This document shows, in pieces, positions 53,575 to 61,209 of a stretch of 64,000 bases of DNA (positions are counted from its first letter, which is position 1; every line of letters starts with the position of its first letter). Origin of the DNA: JASUTC01 sp035447925 (GTDB taxonomy: Bacteria; Thermotogota; Thermotogae; MWEM01); the NCBI GenBank assembly GCA_035447925.1, contig DAOTHY010000003.1, forward strand, positions 1-64,000, read 5' to 3'. Made by a program: the position numbers and the translations under genes. Under the pieces are notes generated by a model. It was given only the letters and a program-made list of their open reading frames with translations. It was not told the origin of the DNA and made no database searches.

Positions 53575-54828
53575 ATTATTTCTCAAATTCAACTACAAGA
53601 ATTGACACCGGGTCTGTATTTGCCAGAGTACCGTGAAAGATCTATTGTAAATTTGTCCAATTTCGTATTAAAATTCTTTCGTTGTCCTACCCGCTATCCT
53701 TCATTGGAAATTAAAGACAAAATAAAAAATCCTGAAAATAAAAAGAAGATGATTATGTTCGTAATTGATGCCATCGGGTGGGAAAACCTTCAAGAGAGTG
53801 CAAGTCAGTCTCCCTCTTTGCGTGAAGATCTAAGCATTTTTGAGCAAGAAATCCTGACAAGTGTTTTCCCAACGACCACAACGGCAGCATTAACCTCTTA
53901 TTGTACAGCGCTTCCTCCTCTTGAACATGGGATGCTGGGTTATACCTTGTTTCTCACGGATTATTCCTCTTTGGTCAATATGATTATGTTAGCACCGCCT
54001 GATTTCGAAAGAGATTCATTAATCCCAAGGGGATTAAATCCCCTCAAATTCTTAAATATACCCACTATTTTTGAAACCTTACAGGGAAATGGCGTTAAAT
54101 GTTGGACGATTACATCTGATTTGTTTTCAGAATCTGGACTAACCAAAATGCATCATAAAGGCTCTTCGAAACGTACCTATTCGGGTATGCTGGAGATGTT
54201 TTATCAATTATTGAGAACGATTGAAGAAGAGGACTCCAGGACATTTATTTTCGTCTATTGGGGATTGACGGACACTGATGGGCATCATTGGGGTACACAA
54301 TCACGTCCTTATCAGGGAGGGATTGAATATCTCTTCAGAATGCTCAGAAGAGAGGTTATTGACAGGCTAAGTCAGGAACAATTGAAACATACTGTTTTTT
54401 TACTCAGTTCGGATCACGGCCAAATTGATACGACTTGGGAAGATGAAGAATGGATTACTTCTGAAGATGAATTGTTTCAAAATTTTGTTCACCCACCGAT
54501 CGCAGGTGAACCTCGGGCGGTTTATTTCAACGTAAGAGATAAAGAAGGTTTTTCCGATTACTTCAATCAACGCTTTTCAAAAAGATTTTTTTTGATGGAT
54601 AGAAACAAGGCTATCGATGCGAACCTCTTTTCAAGCGCTACCTATCCTCTGAGCATTTCAGATCGGATGTTGAAAGAGCATCAATATCGCTTGGGGGATT
54701 TCGTTGCCATTGCGAAAGAGAGGTATTCTTTGCATTTTAAACATCATGGGAAATCGTACACTTTAAAAGGAAAACACGGTTCCTTAACGCAACGCGAACT
54801 GATGGTACCACTTTTGATTTACTCGTAG
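53575..54828 (+). CDS. Alkaline phosphatase-superfamily phosphodiesterase (nucleotide pyrophosphatase type)
   Basis: About 417 residues. Metal/nucleophile landmarks of type I phosphodiesterases are present: IDAIGWENL, VFPTTTTAALTSY (nucleophile Thr), GMLGYTLF, TDTDGHHWG, SSDHGQID and a late KGKHGSLTQRE with the last His. No signal peptide is seen, so it acts in the cytosol. Substrate unknown. Start: GGGGTGAT (53563-53570) is followed after 4 nt by ATT at 53575, the same spacing as other genes here use before ATG or TTG; a GTG at 53566 lies inside the ribosome site. AUU initiation is therefore my best, unproven, call. Confidence 0.8.
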   Translation: MISQIQLQELTPGLYLPEYRERSIVNLSNFVLKFFRCPTRYPSLEIKDKIKNPENKKKMIMFVIDAIGWENLQESASQSPSLREDLSIFEQEILTSVFPTTTTAALTSYCTALPPLEHGMLGYTLFLTDYSSLVNMIMLAPPDFERDSLIPRGLNPLKFLNIPTIFETLQGNGVKCWTITSDLFSESGLTKMHHKGSSKRTYSGMLEMFYQLLRTIEEEDSRTFIFVYWGLTDTDGHHWGTQSRPYQGGIEYLFRMLRREVIDRLSQEQLKHTVFLLSSDHGQIDTTWEDEEWITSEDELFQNFVHPPIAGEPRAVYFNVRDKEGFSDYFNQRFSKRFFLMDRNKAIDANLFSSATYPLSISDRMLKEHQYRLGDFVAIAKERYSLHFKHHGKSYTLKGKHGSLTQRELMVPLLIYS

Positions 54829-54875
54829 ATAAAAAAACAGCCATATTCCACAGTCCCGGCAAAGGATTTGATAAC

Positions 54876-55679
54876 ATGGCAACAAGAATGAACGTGATTT
54901 TATTAAGAGATTTTGCCCTTTTGGGAAAAAAGGGTGATTTTGTTGAAATAGAAAGTGATTATGCCAACTCCTACCTAATACCAGAAGGGATTGTCAAACA
55001 AATAACCGACAAAAGCATGATCATGGAGTTAAAAGAAAAACAAAAGCTCCGTCAAAAAGAAAGACAACAAGCCTTATCAGAAGATTCCAAAGCGTTATTA
55101 TACCAATACAATGATCCGGCGGCTGTTTTGGAAAATCATCCAATTATGGGGAAACTCCCTCCAATGGATTTCTCAGTGCATTTGCGTCATGCTCAAAAAC
55201 AACAAATGAGCTGGGAATGGTATCCCCCACATCGATTGAACAGACTCCCTGCAGGCTACAAATTTGTCATTCTGCAATACAAAGGAACTCGATATCTGGG
55301 AACCTTTCATTATCTTCAACAGCTCATGATCAGAAAAGTTCATTCGCCTTTAATCATTGATGGTTCGAATTTGGGATGGGTAAAAGGCAAACCAGCAATG
55401 GATCCGATATTTGATCTGTATGAATATATATCAGATAAATCAGAGAAATTTTTCTTCCCCTTTTTTTGGGCTTTTGACAAGTCTTTTAAAAGAAAATTAT
55501 CAAAAACCGAGGGACGAGAGTTAAGCGAATTTTGCAGCTGGGGCGGGACCAAAATAGTAGATTACGCTGATGTTGAAATCTTTAAATTAGCGAAAAAACA
55601 TCGAACCAAGTACATCTTTTCTCAGGATCATTTTAAGCAGTATCATACTGAATTTTTTACGAGAATCACATACAGATAA
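54876..55679 (+). CDS. Ribosomal L9 N-terminal domain fused to a PIN/NYN-like nuclease domain
   Basis: A 267-residue protein with two recognisable parts. Residues 5-44 match the rRNA-binding N-domain of ribosomal protein L9 (MNVILLRDFALLGKKGD, then NSYLIPEG), and residues 46-75 form a charged helix like the L9 connector. The usual L9 C-domain is absent. A middle region (about 76-155) is unassigned. Residues 157-255 look like a PIN/NYN (Zc3h12a-like) ribonuclease: LIIDGSNLGW (Asp162), FDKSFKR (Asp201), VDYADVEIFKLAKKH (Asp229, Asp232) and IFSQDHF (Asp251). Normal L9 is about 150 residues. The start has AAAGG 9-10 nt upstream. Same-strand neighbours include rng and pnp. Function inferred: ribosome-targeted RNA cleavage or quality control. 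Confidence 0.72.
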   Translation: MATRMNVILLRDFALLGKKGDFVEIESDYANSYLIPEGIVKQITDKSMIMELKEKQKLRQKERQQALSEDSKALLYQYNDPAAVLENHPIMGKLPPMDFSVHLRHAQKQQMSWEWYPPHRLNRLPAGYKFVILQYKGTRYLGTFHYLQQLMIRKVHSPLIIDGSNLGWVKGKPAMDPIFDLYEYISDKSEKFFFPFFWAFDKSFKRKLSKTEGRELSEFCSWGGTKIVDYADVEIFKLAKKHRTKYIFSQDHFKQYHTEFFTRITYR

Positions 55680-55699
55680 GGCCACGAGGGGTGATTAAG

Positions 55700-56869
55700 A
55701 TGGACAAATCAGAAGCCTTGCAAAAAGAAAATGAACATTTAAAGAAACGAATATTTGAGCTTGAACAGGAATTGAACGAACAAGATGCTTTGAATTTCCG
55801 TTGGGCGGGTAATTTAGGAAGATGGGAATTGAATTTAAAAACCAAACAAGTGCGTTACAATTCTTTAAAGATTAAGGCTTTAGGTTATGAGGAAGGTGAA
55901 TTCAATCCGGATATGTATGGTTTTGTTAATCGAATCCACAAAGACGATTACGGGAAAACCATGCAAGCCATGAGAGATCATATCACTGGAAAAGAACCGG
56001 TGTATGAGGCTGAATACAGAATCAAAACTAAAAATGGAGATTATCGAACGTTTTACGACAGGGGTAAGATTATCAAGTTTGATGAATCAGGTGATGCGGA
56101 AATAGTAGCCGGGATTGTATTTGATATATCCGAGAAAAGGAAGATTGAAGAACAGCTGAAAGAAAGTGTGAAACAACTGAAATGGGAAAACAACCTAACC
56201 AACCAAATCTTATCCATCATATCGCATGATCTAAGAGGAACCATCGGTGCTATTTCCTCGCTGATTGATCTGCTGTTGAATGAAGAGTACGAATTAGCTC
56301 CCACTGAAAAAGACCGTTTTCTATCAGATATGAACATTTCTGCCAAATCTTCTCTTTCTATTTTGGAGAATTTGCTCAATTGGTCACGTAATGTGAAAGG
56401 AAAGATTAAAGCGGATTTTTTGGTATTCAACCTGAATGAAGTGATCAATGATGTTTTGAGTTTTAATAAAAGTGTCTTTCGCACCAAATCCATTAGCTTA
56501 TCGAACAACCTCAGCGAACTTATGTATATTAAAGGTGATCGCGACATGATTCATACCGTAATCAGGAATGTGATTTCGAATGCCTTAAAATTCACACAAA
56601 AGAACGGATATATTCAGATTGATCAGAACAAAGACGATGAAAAATTCTATATTACCGTGAAAGACACCGGTGTTGGTATGGATGAGAAGAGACTGAAAGA
56701 AATCAATTCACCAAAAGTCAAATCAATGGAGGGGACTGACGGAGAAACGGGGACAGGGTTAGGGTTAGCTTTGGTTAGGGAATTTCTGGAGAAAAACAAA
56801 GGAAGTTTGGAAATACAAAGTGTTAAAGGAGAAGGGACAAAAATAATAATAGGATTGGAACAAGCATAA
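55700..56869 (+). CDS. PAS-domain histidine kinase
   Basis: A 389-residue soluble kinase. An N-terminal coiled coil (about 3-28) precedes a PAS/PAC domain (about 35-150; PAC end VFDISEKRKIEEQ), then the phosphoacceptor ISHDLRGTIGAIS and ATPase motifs NVISNALKF, DTGVGM and GTGLGLALV. The Leu-Arg-Gly after the His differs from the usual LRTPL. GGGGTGAT precedes the ATG at 55700. No response regulator is adjacent. It follows the L9-fusion gene after 20 nt. Confidence 0.88.
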   Translation: MDKSEALQKENEHLKKRIFELEQELNEQDALNFRWAGNLGRWELNLKTKQVRYNSLKIKALGYEEGEFNPDMYGFVNRIHKDDYGKTMQAMRDHITGKEPVYEAEYRIKTKNGDYRTFYDRGKIIKFDESGDAEIVAGIVFDISEKRKIEEQLKESVKQLKWENNLTNQILSIISHDLRGTIGAISSLIDLLLNEEYELAPTEKDRFLSDMNISAKSSLSILENLLNWSRNVKGKIKADFLVFNLNEVINDVLSFNKSVFRTKSISLSNNLSELMYIKGDRDMIHTVIRNVISNALKFTQKNGYIQIDQNKDDEKFYITVKDTGVGMDEKRLKEINSPKVKSMEGTDGETGTGLGLALVREFLEKNKGSLEIQSVKGEGTKIIIGLEQA

Positions 56870-57354
56870 AAAAATAGGCACAGCTGATGAAGTTGATTTT
56901 GTTCATTGAAGAAAGCGTTAGAATAAGATTTTTTAAAAAGTGATTATGGAGTTAATATAGAAGGTTCGTGCTGTACCTATTTTAAAAAAACATTTAATTG
57001 ATTTAATAGCAAAACTATAAACATTCCATCAAAAAACAGGAAGATCCTGATTGATTAAACTTTTTTTTTGCTCATTTGCTATCGCAAGTACTATACAACA
57101 TATAATTCGGTTTGTCAAGTATTATCTTTTAATTTTTGTTTTCCGTTTGGTTTATTTTTTCTATGAACCGCCGGATTAGGGATATACAAATCAATATAGA
57201 GTTCTTTGTTGCTCAGGTTTTGAATGAATAACAAGAATATTTGATTTCAAAAAAGTAAAAATATCAACAATGTCTTGTGGTTGTGCGTTTGATTGTACAA
57301 ATAGAGATTTTTAGTTGTATAATCGAATAAAATTAAAAAAAAGGAGAATGGCAA
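56870..57354. other. AT-rich intergenic region with a 113-nt inverted-repeat element
   Basis: 485 nt with no credible gene. Arms of 14 nt with one mismatch (AAAATAGGCACAGC at 56871-56884; its complement at 56970-56983) enclose 85 AT-rich nt, starting right after the kinase stop. The remainder is AT-rich with a poly-T tract at about 57061-57069. A -10-like TATAAT (57318-57323) lies 31 nt before the MFS start. Confidence 0.5.
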
Positions 57355-58740
57355 GTGGTTGAACTCGATATCAAGAAGGCATTAAAATTATCAATGATAG
57401 AAGGTGCAGGAGCGAGTGTTTTTTTAATACTCATTCAAGGTTTTGTTTTTACAAAAATAGCCCTTGAATTTGGAGTGGATGAGCTTCTTCTTGGTTTTTT
57501 AATGGGGATACAACTACTTAGTCAGGTGTTTCAAATCTTTGTACCGGCCATTATCAATCGTCTTCATAAAAGAAAACCCTTTGTTTTATTTTTTATTGCT
57601 GTATCCAGAGTTTTTTGGCTCCTGTTGCTCGTCATGTCTATTGTGGGGTGGGTGAATCAGGAATTATTCATCAGTATTATTTCATTAAGTTTTATCTTTG
57701 GTGCATTTGCCGGTAACGCCTGGACTTCTTGGATGCGAGATCTGATACCGGATAATAAAATGGGTTCTTTTTTTGGACTTCGAAATCTTATCAACACAGC
57801 GGTTTCTTTGATCTTTACCTGGATTTTTTCAAGAATTCTTGAACACAGTCCGAATATACACGGGGTGCGATGGGTTATCCTGATTGGCTTTATTTGCGCA
57901 ATTTGGAGTTTGTTTTTCTTATCTCGCCAATATGAACCACCGCTAAAGGATACACAATCGGGTAATTTTTTTAAATATATCATTTCAGATCGGAATTATG
58001 TTCGCCTCATTATTTTTGGTGCATTCTGGAATTTCGCCATATTGTTTACAGCGCCATTTTTTTCATATCATCAGATTGAAAATCTAAAAATGAGTTTTTC
58101 ATTTTTAGGATACCTCTCGATCACCTTCAGCGGTGTGATGATTTTGACGGTCATATTTTGGGGGAAACTGGCTGACAGAATTGGACATAAAAATGTATTA
58201 AGAATTGGGGTTGTTTTGGCATCAGCCGTCTCTATTATGTGGTTTTTTATGTCACCGCAAACATTGCATGTGTTGATGTGGGTGGATTCTTTCTTGGCAG
58301 GAACAGCCTGGTCTGCCATTAACCTGTCTATTTTTACCTTACCGTTGATTATCGGCGGCAAATCTGCCGGTCTCATTTACGGGTTCTTTTCAGCGTTTAA
58401 CGGGATTTTTGGGTTTCTTGGTTCAATTTTGGGGGGGATAGCGGCAAAATCATTATCCGGATTTTCATTTAAATTTGCCGAAATGGATATGAACGGGTTA
58501 CAGATTATGTTTTTAGCGGGAGGCTTGATGCGTCTCAGCTCTTTATTTTTTCTTAATAAAATCCAGGTCACCGGACACATTAGATTGCGCACGGTCCTTG
58601 GACAAAGAGTGGTTGATATTAACCGCAGATTATCTCGTGATTTGTTTGAACCGATACCCAGGTACATGTACATGAAATCCTTAGAAATCATGGCACCGAA
58701 GAAAGCTCAGTACATCAAGAATGAAAGATCGCTTTTGTAA
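57355..58740 (+). CDS. Major facilitator superfamily transporter
   Basis: A 461-residue inner-membrane permease with about twelve helices. The conserved loop motif appears in the second half as WGKLADRIGHKNVLRIG, and RDLIPDNKMGSFFGLRN in the first half. A charged C-terminal cytoplasmic tail of about 50 residues follows. Substrate unknown. The start is GTG, 8 nt after AAGGAG. It is a single-gene unit, preceded by the 485-nt AT-rich region. Confidence 0.88.
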   Translation: MVELDIKKALKLSMIEGAGASVFLILIQGFVFTKIALEFGVDELLLGFLMGIQLLSQVFQIFVPAIINRLHKRKPFVLFFIAVSRVFWLLLLVMSIVGWVNQELFISIISLSFIFGAFAGNAWTSWMRDLIPDNKMGSFFGLRNLINTAVSLIFTWIFSRILEHSPNIHGVRWVILIGFICAIWSLFFLSRQYEPPLKDTQSGNFFKYIISDRNYVRLIIFGAFWNFAILFTAPFFSYHQIENLKMSFSFLGYLSITFSGVMILTVIFWGKLADRIGHKNVLRIGVVLASAVSIMWFFMSPQTLHVLMWVDSFLAGTAWSAINLSIFTLPLIIGGKSAGLIYGFFSAFNGIFGFLGSILGGIAAKSLSGFSFKFAEMDMNGLQIMFLAGGLMRLSSLFFLNKIQVTGHIRLRTVLGQRVVDINRRLSRDLFEPIPRYMYMKSLEIMAPKKAQYIKNERSLL

Positions 58741-58742
58741 AT

Positions 58743-58782
58743 AAAAAAAAATGTGGGAGTTTTTTTCAAAAACTCCCACATT
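58743..58782 (-). terminator. Strong hairpin terminator between MFS and the mini-protein genes
   Basis: 15-bp perfect stem (58750-58764 with 58768-58782), 3-nt loop. Eight As on the plus side give a U-run on the minus strand, so it chiefly ends the minus-strand mini-protein transcript. Confidence 0.8.
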
Positions 58783-58805
58783 CGATATATGAACAATACT
58801 AACGG

Positions 58806-58919
58806 TTAAAATCTCTCAGAAAACCAATAAGTCATATTTCTTGCTTGCTCAATCCCTTTAACGATTAAATCTTCTTCAACAAGGTTCTTTTTCGTATACG
58901 TTTTGAAAATTTTCATCAT
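58806..58919 (-). CDS. Mini-protein B (37 residues), unknown
   Basis: A 37-residue reading frame: it opens MMKIFKTYTKKNLVEED, passes through KGIEQARNMTY and ends WFSERF. AGGAGG lies 5 nt before the first ATG and 8 nt before the second, as good a ribosome site as any in the window. Charged and amphipathic, no signal peptide, membrane segment or Cys. It is the second of two tandem mini-genes, 78 nt after the first, and is followed 23 nt later by a strong terminator. I do not recognise it. Options are a regulatory peptide, a precursor peptide or a small protein partner. Confidence 0.6.
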   Translation of the reverse strand: MMKIFKTYTKKNLVEEDLIVKGIEQARNMTYWFSERF

Positions 58920-58997
58920 TCATTCCTCCTTTTTACTATCCGTCATTTCATTCCTAAATCACACTGAAGTTTGAAATTCTGTCTTGTCAAAAAATGT

Positions 58998-59105
58998 TTA
59001 GTGCAGTCCTTGCATTGTCCAAAAAAATCTTTCTTTTTCCCTTTCAATTTGTTCTTCTATGGGTACTTTACTATATTCTCTAATATGGAAGCTATTCTTT
59101 TTCAT
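58998..59105 (-). CDS. Mini-protein A (35 residues), unknown
   Basis: A 35-residue frame, beginning MKKNSFHIREYSKVP, highly charged in the middle (EEQIEREKERF) and ending FFWTMQGLH. AAGGAGGG is 7 nt upstream of the ATG. No signal peptide, membrane helix or Cys. It leads the two-gene mini-operon. An imperfect inverted repeat with AT-rich centre (59145-59175) lies upstream and could be its control region. Not similar to mini-protein B beyond a Lys-rich start and aromatic tail. Function unknown. Confidence 0.6.
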   Translation of the reverse strand: MKKNSFHIREYSKVPIEEQIEREKERFFWTMQGLH

Positions 59106-59200
59106 TATTATTCCCTCCTTTTAATGTCTTGATATAATAGACGGGTTAACCTTCTATAATATTTCAAGGTTTAACTATAAATAATAATCGATGCGCTATT

Positions 59201-60859
59201 TTATTGACTCGGATTTTTCCTTTTCTTTTGTTCATACATTTTGGAATCAGCGATTTGAATCATCTTTTCCAAATCATCGTTGTGGTTATCATTGATCAGC
59301 GTGATCCCATAACTGATGGATAATGTCAGATCTTCGTGTATGATTTTTCCCTTTTCGTTAAGTATGGATTGAATCCTTTGAAGTATTTTTTCCGCTTTTG
59401 CTTCATCAGCTTTGATCAAAGCGATCACAAATTCATCTCCACCGATTCTTGAGATCAGATCTTCTGATCGGGTGCACATGAGAAGTGTTTCTCCGAGAAG
59501 GTTTAATGCCTTATCACCAAGGTTATGACCATAGTGATCGTTGATTTTCTTTAGGTGATCCATGTCAACGAAGACCAAAGACCAAGGATAAATGTCTTCG
59601 TTCATGAGGGGAATAATCTTTCTAAAAAATGTTCTTCTGTTTTCAACGCCGGTTAATTCATCGTGAGAAGCTAAAACTTCTAATCGGTCTTTTGCGATTT
59701 GCAGATTTTTATTAACCTTGTTTTGTTTTTTTATCAGTGAGGTGATACGATGAGACATTATTTTAAAGGCGTTTCCTAACTTTTCAGTTTCTACGAAATC
59801 CGCATGTTTATCAATGTCCGATAAACCGGATGCTGGATTTTTTTCGTAATCGTACACCTTTTTGATGATGATGTTCAGATTGTGGATCAATCTTTTAACC
59901 TGCTGATAGTTGATCAATAGCATAATGATCAAAATGGATGCAATGATGAGATTAAAAAGGACGAGAAAATGATTTTTAATCTTGATCAACTGAGAAAAGT
60001 CTATTTCGAATTTAGTCCTAACAACGGGAGAAATTTCTTCAGGGTTAAAAAAATCTGAGTAAAGACTGGTGTAAACCAGGAATGTTTCCTTTGAGTGTTC
60101 TTTGTAGCTGTAGAGAGTGCTGTTTTCAGCCTTTTTAAACATCCTGATATCATCATTGGTGAGTTGGGGGAAATTCCCAAAGGGTTCGTGAGAAACGGTG
60201 TATACCGATATATTCTCAAGATAATCTGTGTTGTTTCCGAAGGCTATAAATTGATCGATAAATTTTTCTAGGGTATTGTCCTGAAGTCTTAAGCCGATTT
60301 CAAAGAAAGAACCATCTGAAAGTCTATAGTACCCATATATCCTTGGAATTCCTGTTTTAACTTCATAGAGCATTTTATCAATATGGATATCTCCGATAGG
60401 CAAATCTTTTAGAAATTCCCAGTATTTAGGAACTACCTGATTTAATTCAATACCCAAATCATTCGGGTAATTGGTTTGGACAATAATCCCATCTTTTGAA
60501 ATTAAATACCAGTCGAGAGATTCTGTTTGTTGATCCGGACTAATGGAATAGGTTTGAAGTTTCTGGGTTATTTGTTGAGTGGAAGCGTCTCGGTTGTTTT
60601 CGTACCAAAGTGTTGTATCTAAGAGGATTTTCTTGATTTGTGATCGATAAGAGTCCTGGAATCCTGCGTTCATTTCACTCCAGTTTTTCTGGTATGAAAT
60701 CACACTGTTTACAAGTGTGTTAAAGACGGGATCAAAGATATATTTGCGATAGCCTTTATCGAAGATGATGTTAATGACAATCAAAAAAAGTAAAAGAGAT
60801 AATGCTAAAGTAATCATTTGTTTTTTTAACAGTGTATAGATAAAACTTCGTTTTTTCAA
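59201..60859 (-). CDS. Membrane-bound GGDEF diguanylate cyclase
   Basis: Makes c-di-GMP from two GTP. About 552 residues: a membrane helix at about 15-37, a periplasmic sensing region (about 38-295, probably CACHE-like), a second helix (about 300-325), a linker/HAMP-like segment, and the GGDEF domain (about 390-545). The active site reads ISRIGGDEFVIAL and the product-inhibition site RSED is 5 residues before it. FVDMDHLKKINDHYGHNLGD is the GTP/metal region (in two parts). I place the start at TTG 60859, 9 nt after AAAGGTG. No EAL domain. Confidence 0.9.
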   Translation of the reverse strand: MKKRSFIYTLLKKQMITLALSLLLFLIVINIIFDKGYRKYIFDPVFNTLVNSVISYQKNWSEMNAGFQDSYRSQIKKILLDTTLWYENNRDASTQQITQKLQTYSISPDQQTESLDWYLISKDGIIVQTNYPNDLGIELNQVVPKYWEFLKDLPIGDIHIDKMLYEVKTGIPRIYGYYRLSDGSFFEIGLRLQDNTLEKFIDQFIAFGNNTDYLENISVYTVSHEPFGNFPQLTNDDIRMFKKAENSTLYSYKEHSKETFLVYTSLYSDFFNPEEISPVVRTKFEIDFSQLIKIKNHFLVLFNLIIASILIIMLLINYQQVKRLIHNLNIIIKKVYDYEKNPASGLSDIDKHADFVETEKLGNAFKIMSHRITSLIKKQNKVNKNLQIAKDRLEVLASHDELTGVENRRTFFRKIIPLMNEDIYPWSLVFVDMDHLKKINDHYGHNLGDKALNLLGETLLMCTRSEDLISRIGGDEFVIALIKADEAKAEKILQRIQSILNEKGKIIHEDLTLSISYGITLINDNHNDDLEKMIQIADSKMYEQKKRKNPSQ

Positions 60860-60882
60860 ATCACCCCACACCTTTTTTAAAA

Positions 60883-60909
60883 TACCCTATTGGGTAGACG
60901 ATTATATCA
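60883..60909 (-). promoter_or_regulatory. Extended -10 promoter with a TACCC/GGGTA palindrome, GGDEF gene
   Basis: TGATATAAT on the minus strand (60909-60901), followed by the perfect inverted repeat TACCC-AATA-GGGTA (60896-60883) over the expected start of transcription, a fit position for a repressor. Confidence 0.45.
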
Positions 60910-60951
60910 TATGGCAAAAGTGTGGGGTTATGCTTAAAAAAAGAAAGATAA

Positions 60952-61209
60952 TTATACGGGACTTTTGCGTCTTAAGTAATCTTTGACAGCATCATTTGTG
61001 AACTCCTGTACACTTTTTCCCTCGATTTTCGCCAGTTCTTTCAATACAGCCCAGTCTTTATCATCCAAATTCAATTTGATGATCATAATTTTGCCTTCGT
61101 TCATTTCGCTCATCCACTTGTTGATATCCTTTAGGTTGTCTTTGATATTTTCGTTGATGATATTTTCAAAATCCTTCTCAAAATTATAATGATTTTTCTT
61201 CATCTTCAA
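60952..61209 (-). CDS. Small ribbon-helix-helix-like protein
   Basis: An 85-residue protein. The last 45 residues (IMIIKLNLDDKDW, LKELAKIEGKSVQEF, then DAVKDYLRRK) have the strand-helix-helix pattern of CopG/Arc-type DNA-binding proteins; the first 40 are a charged helix. The TTG start is spaced 6 nt from AAAGGA and overlaps the DUF4097 gene by 26 nt, so it is the last gene of that operon. It may be a regulator of the module or an antitoxin-like protein, but no toxin gene is beside it. Confidence 0.65.
   Translation of the reverse strand: MKMKKNHYNFEKDFENIINENIKDNLKDINKWMSEMNEGKIMIIKLNLDDKDWAVLKELAKIEGKSVQEFTNDAVKDYLRRKSPV

Noticed and set aside
56053..56547. 164-codon open frame antisense to the second histidine kinase
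   Set aside because: Composition is that of a shadow frame; the kinase motifs on the other strand are clear.
60952..61209. RHH protein as antitoxin of a toxin-antitoxin pair
   Set aside because: No toxin-like gene lies on either side; it is coupled to the DUF4097 operon instead.
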